Positions 43,662 through 56,099 of a stretch of 64,000 nt of DNA are shown here, piece after piece; position 1 is the stretch's first letter; each line of letters starts with the position of its first letter. Source of the DNA: Geosiphon pyriformis (Eukaryota; Glomeromycota; Glomeromycetes; Archaeosporales; Geosiphonaceae); the NCBI GenBank assembly GCA_016748015.1, contig JAAOMT010000664.1, positions 180,786 through 244,785 on the forward strand, in the 5' to 3' direction. The notes under the pieces were generated by a model, which did not search any database, was not told the origin of the DNA, and was given only the letters and a program-made list of their open reading frames with translations. Made by a program: the position numbers and the translations under genes.

Positions 43662-45066
43662 ATGGGTCTCTTAGAACCTCAACAACAAAGACAATTGAAA
43701 CAATTGATAGCTGAATTTGCAAATATATTTGCAAAAGACAACAATGACCTTGAGAAAACTGATATTGTTCAACATCAGATTCACACAGGAGATGCTCCAC
43801 CAAAAAGACAACAAGCTTATCGAGTATTACCTGCCAGCCATCAATTCATCAGGGAAAAAGTCCAAAAAATGCTCAATAATAGATTGATTCAACCATCAAG
43901 AAGTTCTTGGACCTTACCAATAGTTCTAGTTAAAAAGAAAAATGGAAAAATCAGATTTTGTGTTGACTACCAACAACTGAATAGTGTTACAATTGGAGAT
44001 GCCTATCCTCTTCCAAGAATTGATAACATGCTAAATGCTCTAGGAAAAGCCAAGTTCTTCTCAACTTTAGACTTGGAAAGTGGATACTGGCAAGTTGAAA
44101 TAGATCCAAAAAATCGACCCAAAACAGCATTTACCACTCAAGAAGGGAACTATAAGTTCAATGTTATGCTTTTTGGACTTTGCAATGCACTGGCAACATT
44201 CTAGCAACTCATAGATATTGTATATGAATGACTTTTATGGCAATTAGTGGTTGTCTATATTGATGACACTGATGTATACTCACCAAGTTTTGAAGCTCAT
44301 CTTATTTACCTGCGAGAAGTCTTTCAACAATTATGAAAAGCAGGATTGAAGTTGAATATTAAGAAATATCACTTTGGAAACAAGTTTGATCTTTCTTGGA
44401 CACATAGTTAGTAAAGATGAAGTCAAACCAAATCCAGAAACAATTAGTGCTGTCAAAAACTTTCAAACTCCCAGAAATACCACAGAACTGCGAGGATTTA
44501 TAGGATTAGTCTTTTATTATCAAAAATTCATAAAAGAATTCTCAGAAATTGCCAAATCACTCAATTATCTCACCAACAAAAATGTGTCATACAAATAGAC
44601 AGAAAAACAACAAAATGCTTTTGAAACTCTCAAAACAAGATTAACAACAGCCCCAGTTCTTGCTTACCCAGACTTCAACAAATAGTTTTAATTAGCCACT
44701 GATGCTTTACATATAGTATTTGGTGCCATTTTATCACAATTAGATGAAAATGACCAAGAACAAGTCATTGTCTATGCCAGCAGAACACTCAAACCACCAG
44801 AACTCAAATATGGCTCAACTGAATTGGAAGCCACTGCAGTTATCTGGGCTCTCAAACACTTTCAACAATACCTGAAAAATGGAAAAGAATTTGACATAAT
44901 AACTGACAATATTGGCCTTAAATGGCTCAATAAAAAGAAAACTGAACAAAGTGCCAAACAGTCTCAATGGAATGACTTCCTAGCAGACTACAGATATATT
45001 GTACACCACAAACCAGTAAAACTACACACCAATGTTGATAGTCTTTCAAGAAAAAAACAAGAATAA
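43662..45066 (+). pseudogene. T9 reverse transcriptase / RNase H
   Basis: RT: IVLVKKKNGKIRFCVDYQQLN, STLDLESGYWQVEID, FGLCNALATF-stop-QL, VVVYIDDTDVYS with the catalytic YIDD kept. RNase H: ATDALHIVFGAIL, TELEATAVIWALKHFQQYL, ITDNIGLKWLN, NVDSLSRK. Inactivated by at least five stops (TAG for Gln, TGA for Arg) and a frame change near 44370. Confidence 0.82.
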
Positions 45067-45123
45067 CACCAACAACAATTCCACCATAACTTACCAACCT
45101 ACCAACAAAATAACCAAACAACA

Positions 45124-46509
45124 ATGGATTTCAGAAACTACAACAATCTTAAAAACTATTTGGAGACTCTTACCATGCCAGAAAATTGGTCTTCAAGTAA
45201 AAAACATCGTTTACAACCCCAATCAAAGCAATATTTCATACATCACAACAAAATTTATTATAAAAATCACAAAAACCCAAACCAACCACTCAGATTAATA
45301 CAAGAAAATAAAAAAGAAACAATTTTATACAACATATACACAGATCCGTCTTCAGCACACTTGGGAAGAGATGGAACAATTCAAAGAACTCTTGAACATT
45401 ATTTTTGGCCTCACATACAAAAAAACATTTGACAATATGTAGAATCTTGTAATATTTGTTAAAAAAAAGAAGGAACTCACTCCACAGAACCTTTAAATCC
45501 AATCAAAATTGGACAGTCTTTTGACAGAGTTGGAATTGATTTAGTCAAACCATTACCTATCACAACCCAAGGAAATCATTATATTGCAGTTGCAGTAGAT
45601 TATTTTACCAAATAGCCAGAAGCTAGAGTCATCCAAAAAGCAGATGCAAAATTAGTAACAAATTTCATATATGAAGACATTATTTATAGACATGGATGTC
45701 CAATTGAACTCTTATTAGATCAAGAAACACATTTTGTGAACAACCTAATACAAGAAATTTGTGAACAATTTAATGTCAAAAGACCTCTATCATTATCTTA
45801 TTACCCTCAAACAAATAGACTTGTAGAACATTTCAACAGAACATTGTGTGAATCTTTAGCCAAAGTTTTAACAAATTTTGAGCAGGAATAGAATATCTTT
45901 ATTCCATCAGTGTTACTAGCATACAGAACACTAAAACAAGATACTATAAAACACATACTATTTGATCTTACTTATGGAAGGACAGCAATATTACCAGTTA
46001 ATTTCACAGTAGAAACATATCCAATGCAACCAATCAATGAAAAAAACTTCCAAGAAACACTCCAAAAAAGAGCCTACACTATTCTTAGCACATTAGAAGA
46101 AAAGAAACACATAACAGCCATTCATATTGAATACTCCCAAGCTCTACAAAAAGAAAGACATGACAACAAACTGCCACCAGTTATCAATAAATTTAAGATT
46201 GGAAATAAAGTTTTTTTACACAGAACTAAGACTGAAAAACAATAGAATAGAAATTTGAACATAAATGGGATAGACTATTTTATATCCATGAAATTTTAGG
46301 CAATAGATTATACAAGTTAAGACTTGATGACAAAGTACTAGTAAAAGTTGTATATAGAGATAGATTGAAACACTATTTTTTCAGAAACAATCCTGAACCA
46401 TTAATTCTACAAATTGGTACACATTCCCTTTTAGTTAATCCTGAAAATATTCTTCAAAATTTAGAACCAATAGTTATAATAAAACAACAACCAAACTTGA
46501 ACACTTAAT
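45124..46509 (+). pseudogene. T9 integrase
   Basis: HHCC domain (HLGRDGTIQRTLEHYFW, CNIC). Core GIDLVKPL (first Asp), LLLDQETHF (second Asp kept), and TNRLVEHFNRTLCESL (Glu kept). C-terminal domain at 46255-46400 (KWDRLFYIHEILGNRLYKLRL, YRDRLKHYF) continues to TAA at 46507-46509 after a frameshift near 46250. Stops at TGG and CAA-type codons. Confidence 0.8.
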
Positions 46510-46660
46510 TTAATATTTATAATAATCTTTTGAAAAATATAGACAAAATATAAAACAAAAATAGTAAATGATCACAAGAAACATTCAAACCCAAAAACAA
46601 AAACCCTATACCCAAAAATAATTTTCTTTATTCTTTTCTTTATTAGCTAGTCATTTTATC

Positions 46661-47314
46661 ATGATTATTTTCCGAAATATTCAACAAATATCCCAAAAAT
46701 TAATGTTAGCCTTGAAAACACTTTCTGACTTATCCATAACGATTAATGAAAGTCAAATTAATTACATTCAGAAAAAAACCACAGTCCCAGTAGTAAATAA
46801 TGCTCAGAACTATCACTCCTATAGAAGAAAAACAAGAAGTCACTCTGAAAATAGGTTACCAGAACTTTTGAAGCAAGTATTGAAAGAAAATCTTTTAATT
46901 GTCCCTATTGACATTCCACCAAATGCCACATTGCAACAAAAACTTCTACTATTTCTCAATGAACAGAACAATGAATATACCTTTATATATAGATATTTTC
47001 ATATTGAAAAAACACTTTATGAACGAAAACTAGAACTTGAAGCAACCAACATCACTCCTGAGACTGTACAAAAACAAATTCACAATGAATTTAAGGCAGC
47101 AGCTAGACCAACAAACACTTGCTACAAACTTAGAGCAGCTTTTAGACTTTATGATTTGTTCAACACTTGTAAAAATGTCCTACAAAATCCAATACTGCAA
47201 CCAATAAAAGTTCAATACATTGGCAAACTCACAGAACTGAAATTTCAACAATTTTCAGACCAAATTACTTCAATTATTCTGGACCACTATCTTGACATCA
47301 CAGATAGTACTTAG
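46661..47314 (+). CDS. ORF3 of T9, intact
   Basis: 217 aa from ATG (MIIFRNIQQ) to TAG, 152 nt after integrase and ending 34 nt before the 3' LTR. Basic patch SYRRKTRSH near residue 50; the rest looks helical (LYERKLELE, KLRAAFRLYDLF, GKLTELKFQQFSD). Same place, almost the same length and a similar N-terminus as family A ORF3, suggesting distant homology. No domain recognised, no membrane helix. It is uninterrupted while gag and pol of the same element carry many stops. Confidence 0.72.
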   Translation: MIIFRNIQQISQKLMLALKTLSDLSITINESQINYIQKKTTVPVVNNAQNYHSYRRKTRSHSENRLPELLKQVLKENLLIVPIDIPPNATLQQKLLLFLNEQNNEYTFIYRYFHIEKTLYERKLELEATNITPETVQKQIHNEFKAAARPTNTCYKLRAAFRLYDLFNTCKNVLQNPILQPIKVQYIGKLTELKFQQFSDQITSIILDHYLDITDST

Positions 47315-47348
47315 ACTTCAATGGAGCTCAGTCTTGAAGAGGAAATTA

Positions 47349-48305
47349 TGTTACCAGTAGAATTTTAGCTATTAATTAGCATGAAATTATCTTTATAATT
47401 CTTATTATTAAGTAACATATTATTATCATTTCGATTATCACTTATTAATTAGCCAAATTATCAAATATTATTACTCAATCAATAACCCGATTTGTACTAT
47501 AGAAATTAAGATGATCAAATTACACAATACCCTGAACCATTTAATATAGTCAAAATTTGCCGAAATTAATGGAAAAATTGCCGAAATAATCAATAATTCG
47601 TAGAAATAACTTGTAATTTGCCAAAATGTATCTTTAGTTTACCCAAATTGTAGAAAAAAAAAAGTGCAAGTTCAAAGACTAGTACTACAACAAGTTGTAT
47701 AAAAGAAGAGCTTTTCTTTTCAAGAAAATGTATCCTTTTCATATCTTACCATAGTATTTTACTTTAAATATCTTAATTGAAACAAATTACTTTTTACAAA
47801 ATTAAATAAAAATTAAATATTCAAAAACCAAATCCTCATAATTATTACACTTGAAATTCCCTCAAACACAACTAACATTTTGAAATTGATTAGCTACCAA
47901 TTTCAATAAGCTGTTAGTGATTCCAGGCCTGAATAGAAAACGTTTCTCTTAATAAAATTCTATTTTTTTTACATTTCTTTTATTTTTTTATCATAATCAT
48001 TAGGGTAGTCTACAGACGAGATTCTTGTAAAAGAGTTGACTTTCACAGCAAAGTAACTACACATTTTAGTAAACTTCTAGACGAGCAATTCCTGGAAAAG
48101 AGTTGACATCTACTACAACATAACTATACAAAGTAACTGGTATGAAATTGGCTATTCCACTTATAAGCCCAACAGTTCAAATTATAGAAAATAATTTGAA
48201 GATAAATTTAGTTATTGGAGGTTCAACTACTTCTAGAAAACGTGAATTTACAACAAACAGACATTAACAACATTCAAGAAAAGAGACCAAAAACCTCTGG
48301 TAACA
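47349..48305 (+). mobile_element. 3' LTR of T9
   Basis: 957 bp, TGTTACCAG to GGTAACA, followed by the TTGT target duplication. Preceded by the purine-rich GAAGAGGAAATTA, the likely polypurine tract. Confidence 0.9.
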
Positions 48306-49105
48306 TTGTCCTGTTTATGGTACATGACTTAAGAAATATTATAAACGACCTAATTGGCTGCCTGTTGTGATAATACCAACTCAATTGATCAGCAAAAATC
48401 AAGTATAAATAAATACATCATTTCTAAAACAGAAGTATCTTCAATTGACATGAATAATTATTTCTGGATCAAAACATTCAAAACACCTTTTATACTCTTC
48501 ATAAGTATTGGATCAAAAACTATTCAAATGTTACTCTGACCATTGAAAAACAAACCACCATAACTGATAACAGTGGAACACATACTCTTATTAGACCAAA
48601 GAAAACTACTACCAAAAGAGAAAAAATTGGTAGTAAAATGAATAAATATCTGTTAGAAAGTATAACAGCAGCTATACTCTCACCTTCTAACATAATTGGA
48701 AAAACACTCTAAGAAATCTTACCTATAGACAAAAACTTGTCATATAGAAGGCAATTAGAACTCTATAGTCATCTTGGTGAAATCATAGAGAATATGAAAC
48801 TCATGAAGAAAACAACTTCAAAAATATAGACAGAAATTTTGGACATTATATGGCTAGATGTCCCAAGAGTTTTAACTATTGCTAAAAGACCCAAAATTCT
48901 AATACAAAGATTTGGTCTCTTGGATACAAAACTTATTTCACCTCATGTGTTATATATCTTATCCACAAAAAACTTCAACAAACTAGTTAGCTTTAAGTTA
49001 GATAAAACCTTTCAAATAAATTACTCCATAAATAGCTTGATTTTGCTAGAGCTTAATCTCTTTGGAGAGAATGATGTTATAGTTGAAACTTATATTTCTT
49101 ATTAA
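48306..49105 (+). pseudogene. T8 integrase tail and ORF3 (decayed)
   Basis: Continues T8 after T9: integrase C-terminus (YYKRPNWLPVV) to a stop at about 48407, then ORF3 from ATG 48450 to TAA 49105. ORF3 has several stops and frame changes; only 48839-49105 remains open (FGLLDTKLISPHVLYILST). So ORF3 is not always preserved. Confidence 0.75.
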
Positions 49106-49703
49106 TTATTACATGTATTAGTCACTGATATCATATAAATTAGCCACTTTATTTTTAAAAAGTGATCATTGACCACTTTTGATAGCTATATAAGTGATAA
49201 ATCTCTTAGCTGTAGAAAAACATGTAGAAATCAAGAAAATTAAATAAATAAAATAACAACTTTTATCTTAATCATTCTCTTATCACTAATTTTCCTTTCC
49301 CTATTTTCAAGTATCTGAACATCTTGGAATAAAAGATTACTTGTTGGTTATTTTCTACCTTTTTCTGAAATGTGTAATTGCAGTATTTGAAAACTATTGA
49401 ATAAAATATGACTGAAGAGTACATCTGATATCTGATATTGAATTCTAAGAACACCAACATGAGGCATAGAATTATATTAGTGTGTAATTATTTGTTAACA
49501 GTACAGACTATCTTTTTATCTTCAGATTTCTGGTTATCTTTGAAAAGTATAGCGACTGAGATATTTTATGAGATTGATCTCACATATTGAATCCATACTT
49601 ATTCAATTTACTCTTTGAAGTTGAATTCCCTTTGATTATTTTCATTATTCTACAATCCTGTTCTTTTTTGCTATCCATTAGCTTGTTATTTCAACCTATA
49701 ACA
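49075..49703 (+). mobile_element. 3' LTR of T8
   Basis: 629 bp, TGTTATAG to CTATAACA. The 12-bp array is reduced to a single partial unit (ATTGACC), yet ACTATATAAG-type TATA sequence remains. R5 sequence follows at 49704. Confidence 0.82.
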
Positions 49704-51898
49704 GTACTATTAAAATGACTATTGGTAATAAAATTTTTTTAACTACTCTTAAGATTGCACAATCTTCTAATATGGCCTCTGTTTTTTTTCATCTTTTTTT
49801 AGTTATACTTCATGATGTATCTTTGGATACTTCTTCTAATGACATTAAAACTGCTTTTGGAATTTTTGGTGTTGTCACTTTAATTAAGTTAAAGTCTGCT
49901 AGCTTGTAATAATATACTGTAATTTACTTTAAAAACATTTTTTTTGCTGCTGCTGCTTTTACTTACTGGTCTGTGCTAGTTAGAAAAGATAGTGTTATGG
50001 TTGAAACCCATAATTTTTATTAGTTATCACATGTATTAGTTACTGATGTCATATAATTAGCCACTTTATTTTTAGATAGTGATTATTGACCTGATCAATG
50101 ACCTGACTATTGACCTGATCATTGACCTGATTATTGACCTGATCATTGACCTAATTGTTGACCTGATCATTGACCACTTTCAATAGCTATATAAGCAATG
50201 AGTCTTTTAGCTGTAGAAAATCATCTCTCAGACAAGACAATCAAAGAAATAAAATAACAAACTTCCATCTCAAACATTCTCTTATCGCTAATTTCTTTTT
50301 TCCTATCTTCAAGTATCTGAACATCTTTTGAATAAAAGATTACTTGTTGGCACTTTTCTGAAATGTGTAATTGCAGTATTTGAAGATTATTTGAATAAAC
50401 ATGACTGAAGAGCACAAGTTGATATCTGATATTGAATTCTAAGAGTGCCGATGTGAAGGCATAGAATTAATACTAGCGGTGATCAATTGTTGACAGTATA
50501 GACTATTCCTCTACCTTCAGATTCCCCAGTTACCTTTGAAAAGAATAGCGACTGAGATATTTTATAAGACTAATCTTGCACATTGAATCCATACTTATTC
50601 AATTCACTCATTGAAGTTGAATCCTCTTTGATTATTTCCATCTCCCTACAATCCTGTTTTCTCTTGCTATCTGTTAGCTTGTTACTCCAACCCGTAACAA
50701 TAGTGTCAAAATTTTTCTATTGTTAACTAAAAAGAAGTTATTACTTTAAAAAATGTTTTTTAAAGCTAAATTAATTAATTTTTTTTTTGGTTGTACTGTC
50801 TTTAAGATTAGTAATTTGGTCTTTTAAGTTAATGGCTGCACATATTTCAATTTTTGCTCCCTTAAATTATATTAATGTCAATGCTTTGCTATAGTTACTT
50901 TTGATTTCTTGGAATCTTTGAACAATGCTGTATCAAAAACTAGTATCTTGTATAACTATTATATCTGATAAAAAACTTCTGAATATTACTATTGCTATAG
51001 ATATTAAGACTTAAATTATTTGGCTGTAAACTGCAAGATGTTGTTATCTCTTTTTTTCAAATTCTTTTTCAATTCTGCTAGTGGTCTTAAAATGTTTAAA
51101 TCATTATTTGTTAGAGCTAAATCTTATACCAAAGCTGCTGCCTTTGTAGTTTTTTTTATTGCTGCTGCTGCTAATATGAATTTAACTCTTGGTGCCTCTT
51201 CAAAGCTATAACACTTATGTTGTCTGTTGCTTTTTCTGTTCCAAATACTGCTGTTAAATCTAAGTTGGCTTTTTTGAAATTTTATCTTAGTAAACTATCT
51301 CTGTTAATAAAATCTATAGTCAAACTTGTCAACTTTTTGATTATACTAATTACCAAACTGCTGTTTATTTTACCTACTACAGATGTAACAATAAAAAAAA
51401 GTATAATTAAAATGACAAAACAAATCAAAGCTATTGAAGCTGTGGCTTTCATGTTGCAAAGAAAAATGGTAAACCTGAAAAAAAAGTATAAATAAGTCTG
51501 CTTAAAAGATGTATCTAATAATAATAATATGGATGATGATAATAATAATAATAATAAAGATTTTTTAATCTGTAATAACATTTTTGATAGTATAATAGAA
51601 TTATAGAAAGATTAATTCTTTGGTATTAAATCTGATTCTAATCAGATTGTTAAGTAGATAAGTAGTCTTGTTAAGAATAGTTATAAGCTTGTTAACATTA
51701 TGAATAAAATATATGAATTAGATATGTTTATACATTAAGTAACATAGATAATATTAGTGTATAGTTAAGGCTTTCTGTTTGTAGTTAGCCATATTTTGTG
51801 ATTTTTGTATTATTAGGTGAGCTGGCTTTATAAAAATGCCACAATTTTGTGAACAAAACTAATAAATAACTAGTATGGCTACACATTAACAAAAAAAA
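49704..51898 (+). mobile_element. ORF1-only retroposon R5, strongly AT-decayed
   Basis: Mid-gene start (after T8), interrupted by solo LTR T10 (49993-50699), ending with ACACATTAAC plus an A-run at about 51891-51898. RRM block VILHDVSLDTSS and the Ala-rich AAAANMNLTLGASS region are recognisable (49715-49909, 51020-51211, 51217-51495). Many C-to-T type changes; the knuckle has lost several Cys codons. Pseudogene. Confidence 0.78.
49993..50699 (+). mobile_element. Solo family A LTR (T10) in R5
   Basis: 707 bp, TGTTATGG to CCCGTAACA, with a perfect ATAG duplication (49989-49992 and 50700-50703). 12-bp array of 7.6 units (from about 50086). R5 coding resumes directly after it. Confidence 0.9.
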
Positions 51899-52311
51899 TC
51901 AAAGAAAATTCAACTTCAAAGAGCAAATTAAATAAAATATGCTTACCAGTTTAAAGACTGATAAATAGTAGTTTTAATTAACAGATTCTTTCTAAAAAAT
52001 TGATGTTAGTCTGATTAAGTCTTTGATTAAGGACATTATTATTGTTGAGTCTGTTGTTTTGAGTCTTATTGTTTTTAGGAGCTAAAGAGAGCAAGGAAAA
52101 ATTGTTGCAATTTCTTGAAAAATGTTTAATTAGTTTACAACAATAACATACAAATGGGCCACAATTTTGCTGTTTTTGATAAAGTGATTGCTAAAATTAA
52201 TTAAAGTGGAGTTCAAATCTGGGTCTTTGAGATTATTGATTTTCTTTAACTGCTTGGACTAAGAGTTTTATTAACTAAGCAAGATTGGCTGTAAGTCTAT
52301 CTATTAATTAT

Positions 52312-53222
52312 TGTTACTTATAGAATATAGAAATTAAATATTAGTACATAAATTAGCCAATCAAAATAGATGTAATAAAAGTGAAATTTTAGGATTCTTC
52401 TCAGAAGAATTGCAGGATTCTAGAATTACAGAATTTCTATATAAGGAATTACAGGATTCCTGGAATTCCAGGATTTTTGGCTAAAGAATTAAAGAATTTA
52501 AAGAATCTTATACAATAAAATTTATGTACATATAGTAGTAGTATTAGAAGCTAGAAAATTAGTCAAGAAAACTCAGAGTTAATTAGACTTACAGGTCATA
52601 ATTATTAAATACTTCTCTCTTCAAAGATAATTGCTATCAACTAAAATGAAATTATATCAATAAAATATCTCTTCAATTCTTCAAATCCATGTTATTGTTA
52701 TTTTTTTGAGAATCTACTCACTCTTCTATTTATCAACACTTTATGTTGATAAAATCTAACACTTAATCACACTAAAACAATAGCTTTTGATTATGACTAT
52801 TAACAAGATACTAACATTTATTGCCTTAGCTTATTTCTTTATTTTCTTTTATTTTCTTTTGTTATTTCTTTTTGTTGTTTACTAATTGAAGTTAAAGAGT
52901 AAAGCACTGAGTTATTGATGTCAAAGATAGCCTAGTAAAAGACTCCAAAGGAAGGGTATAAAGTTTGATAAATTAAAGATTGTTTACTAGAAGAGCATCT
53001 CAGCCAGATTACCAGCCACCATGCTAAGAAAAAAATTTGATGGAATTGCAATTCTGGAAGGCTACTAAAACACTATTGAATCTCTGTCCATTATACAAAG
53101 AACTCCAATTCAAGATCTTCAAATACAAACAATCTTCAGATATTATTAACCATTTCAAGCTATTGAGCACCAAGTTACAGGTTTGTTATTTGCTTTGAGA
53201 CCCCAAATAATTATCTGTAACA
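52312..53222 (+). mobile_element. Solo family B LTR (T12) in T11 gag
   Basis: 911 bp, TGTTACTTATAG to ATCTGTAACA; the last 170 bp match the T4 LTR in inverse orientation (CACCAAGTTACAGG, GAGACCCCAAATAATTA). Flanks TTAT and TTGT are a 4-bp duplication with one mismatch. The U3 part has inverted AGGATTCC/GGAATTCC motifs (52390-52480) instead of the T7 palindromes. No gene within. Confidence 0.83.
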
Positions 53223-54173
53223 TTGTTTATTGAAATCTTAGGTTTGAGCAGTAAAAAAGATAGCAGCCATTTAGGAAGCAAAAACCAAAATAGAAGCAGA
53301 AGCTAAAACTAAAAGTGCAAATTCCAAGTGTATTCTTTGATTGTTTTTAATTTTTTGTGCAAGCTCAATAGTCATATTTATTGTGAAATTATTTTTCAAA
53401 GCCAAAAAAAACCAAAAAATATATAAAAAATTAGTTTTCAATCTTTTTGTAAAAAAGTAAATTTTTTGCTTCTCTGTTCAGTTTTTTTCAAAATCTACTT
53501 GTTTAATTAATTTTTTGATTGTTTTGACATATTCAATTACAACTTTACCAGAATTTTGGGGGTTTTTTTTTAGTTCTATATACTACTTGAATATTAAAAT
53601 TGGGGTTTTAAATTTGGTTTTAAATCAGATAGTAAAAGAAGTATTTATTTTTTTAATATTGGTTAGTATCTATTTAATAATTTTTTAAAGAGCACCAGCA
53701 TCAGTTTTTTGTAAAAACCAGATAGTAAAAAAGCCTTGAAGATAGCCACCAACAATTTGAAACTTCTATTTATTATTATATTGATTGGTTATAACAGCTA
53801 TTTTAAAATTATTTAACCATTTAATTGGATCTTGTGCATTATTTCTGAATAATAGTAATGAAGTGTTGTTTTTTTACTCTAAAACAGTTTGTATATTTTG
53901 GGAAACAGCCAGAATGTTTGCTTGCATGGAATCAACAGTCATTGGTTCAGAAGTAACTGTTTGAGTAGAAGAATTTAATTTACTTAAGAAGAAATAAAAA
54001 ATAGAAGCATTTTAATAACTTTTTTTTTCTGTTTTAAAGAAAGTTTCAGTTAATTGATAGATAACAATTCAAATGTAAACTTGGTGATTCAAATATTCAA
54101 AATTAAGAGGTTGTTGTTTAAAAGTTGTTGAATATAAGAGCTAATTAATATTGTTGTTTTTTTCTTTAAAAGT

Positions 54174-55803
54174 TTTTTTTTTTTTTTTTTTACATTTTAC
54201 GAATGAGATCCAAACACTACTTAAAGCTACACATCAAAGAAATGATCTATACTAGACATGAATCATGTATTGTCTACACATGACCAGCTACTCGGGCCAA
54301 TCAGAACAACACTACTCAGATATACGAACTGAAACTAAACTGCCTACACCAGAAAAAAACAAACATGGTTTACGAAAACCGAAACAAATGTCCACAGCCT
54401 CAGTGATATCAAGCAGCTTGACAACACCAGCAAAAAACCCCGAAACCAGACCAGAGACTGAAACAGGTGTTGAACTATCCAATGGAATCAACTTGGCCTT
54501 TTTCATGTAAGCATAATGCTTAGCACAAACTATCCAAACACCATCCCTAAAGGCAAGACCAAGAGAGCACACAAACTTAACCACCTCCAATTCTGTAATT
54601 TTGGGGTCACGGAACACAGAAACAGCCTCGTGAAACCAATCATTAAACACAAAACCCTTGCATAGAGCCACAAACACAGGGAAATCAGAAGCACAAGATG
54701 ACAAAAGCTGCATTACAACCGATGAGAAGAGTGACAAACCAGTAAGAGCCTTCCAAAAAGCCACGTGAGAATCCAATATCTGACTACGAGCAGAATCGTC
54801 AATTTTACAAAAAAACACATGGTCCGAAGACTCCACATCACCACAATATAAACACAGCACACTAGGGTAATATTTATTATAAAGACGCTTCCTTACAGCA
54901 ACAGGTAACCAGTAATGCAGAGCCTTCATGAAATAGGTATGAGCATTAGCTAAGGGCCTGCTAGTGAAGCTGGTGGCCATGTGCGAGTCAGGATGCCAGA
55001 CTATAGAAGAGCAAAACCAGTCAACATTAAAAAGCAAATCATCCTTCAAAAACCTAGCACTAGAACCAACTTCCCAGCGTGCGCGACAAATTGATTGGTA
55101 GATATCACGAACAAAGTGTCTCAAATTGCCTGAAACCACACCACCATCAGCCACCAGAAAATGTTCATCCAAGCGAGAACGCAGACGCCAACTGGAAAGA
55201 GAGACAATGCCAGCAATTTTATCAGCACGCTCATTACTAGAAACGCCAGAGTGACCTTTGACCTTGTGCCAACTAACTCTCAAATTTTTACTACGAATAA
55301 TATTAGCAATATGCTGACGTTCAACCCAACACTGATTGTGAAAGTCAGAACACACAAGATCTATTTCTGACTTACAAGCACTCAAAGCAGACTGACTATC
55401 AGAAAACATGCGAACGGAACAGGACAAAGGGACACACTCCATGGCCAATGCAATAGTCTGCAATTCTGCAAGGATGAATGACATCAAGCCTGATACACCA
55501 ACCCCCAAACCCAAATCAATGTCCTCGAAAAAAGCAGTAGCACCAGCTCTACAGCCAGCAGTACCCAAACTTCTCAAAGATCCATCCGTGTAAACAGACA
55601 AGCTACCAGAAATGACTTGAGAAAGATGACCACAAACAGAAGCATAATCAGCAGAACCAAAAATATCTTGATAAACAGCACCATCTGAGACAAACTGATC
55701 ATTAGAAAGGAGAGAAGCATCATTGAGAAACGCAGTAGCAAGCTTGAATCATTCCGGAACAGGACCATGGGGGTCCAGCCTCTTCCACCACTTGAAGGTA
55801 TAC
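54174..55803 (-). mobile_element. 5'-truncated LINE (L2) with A-tail and target duplication
   Basis: An 18-nt T-run at 54174-54191 marks the A-tail. The target duplication TAAAAGTTTTTT is seen at 54168 onward (merging into the tail) and at 55804-55815, inside T11 gag. Carries the RNase H and C-terminal part of ORF2. Noticeably more GC-rich than its host. Confidence 0.86.
54312..55748 (-). pseudogene. L2 ORF2 C-terminus (RNase H + zinc finger)
   Basis: 478 codons open. RNase H: SVYTDGSL (first Asp), FILAELQTIALAMECV (Glu), RMFSDSQSAL (Asp), WHKVKGHSGVSSNERADKIAG (His, Asp). Then CLYCGDVESSDHVFFC, the zinc-finger-like motif typical after RNase H in fungal LINEs, followed by about 150 residues of unassigned C-terminus. 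One TGA at 55749-55751 interrupts the preceding conserved segment (KRLDPHGPVPE). Lacks RT and endonuclease. Confidence 0.83.
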
Positions 55804-56099
55804 TAAAAGTTTTTTCAAAATAAGCTTGATTAAAGAAATAGATTATGTAAGCAGTATAGATTTTAGCTGAATGTTCATTCAAAAACCAGTTTCAAAAATT
55901 TTGGAATTGTTTACTGGATTGTTTTTTAACAAAAAAACAGATTAAACAGAAGAGTAGAGAATTGAGTTCAATAAAATCTAAGTTATTTCTGTTGTATGTT
56001 GTAAAGTGTTTTTCTAATTATTGTGGCAAATATAAATGATCACTTATATAATAAAAAACAAAGTGGATTTTAACAACTTTACAGAAACTATTACTTTTA

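Larger units (their letters stand above)
38452..48305 (+). mobile_element. Complete Ty3/gypsy element T9 with 4-bp target duplication
   Basis: Both LTRs present (38452-39409 and 47349-48305). Flanked by TTGT at 38448-38451 and 48306-48309, inside T8 integrase. Gene order: gag extension, gag, protease, Cys-rich, dUTPase, RT, RNase H, integrase, ORF3. Distant relative of family B. About nine differences in the first 215 nt of the LTRs suggest a few percent divergence since insertion. pol has many stops. Confidence 0.92.
34522..49703 (+). mobile_element. Ty3/gypsy element T8 (family A) split by T9
   Basis: Starts 8 nt after where the frameshift site would be (GTGCACCTCC) and continues through pol to 38451; it resumes at 48306 after T9 with the integrase tail, ORF3 and 3' LTR. 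gag and the 5' LTR are missing because T7 abuts. Decayed throughout. Confidence 0.86.
51941..56050 (-). pseudogene. T11 gag (three fragments, decayed)
   Basis: Fragments 55804-56050, 53223-54173 and 51941-52311 align end to end with T2 gag, from NEHSAKIYTAYIIYFFNQAYFE through the capsid to the knuckle and tail. Its end keeps TTTAAAC-like sequence (the plus strand reads CCAGTTTAAAG). Stops are dense. No function possible. Confidence 0.75.

Noticed and set aside
46661-47314. ORF3 as an envelope gene
   Set aside because: No signal peptide, membrane helix, Cys pattern or glycosylation-rich ectodomain.
54312-55748. Host RNase H gene
   Set aside because: It lies inside a fragment with an A-tail and target duplication and has the LINE order RNase H then zinc finger.
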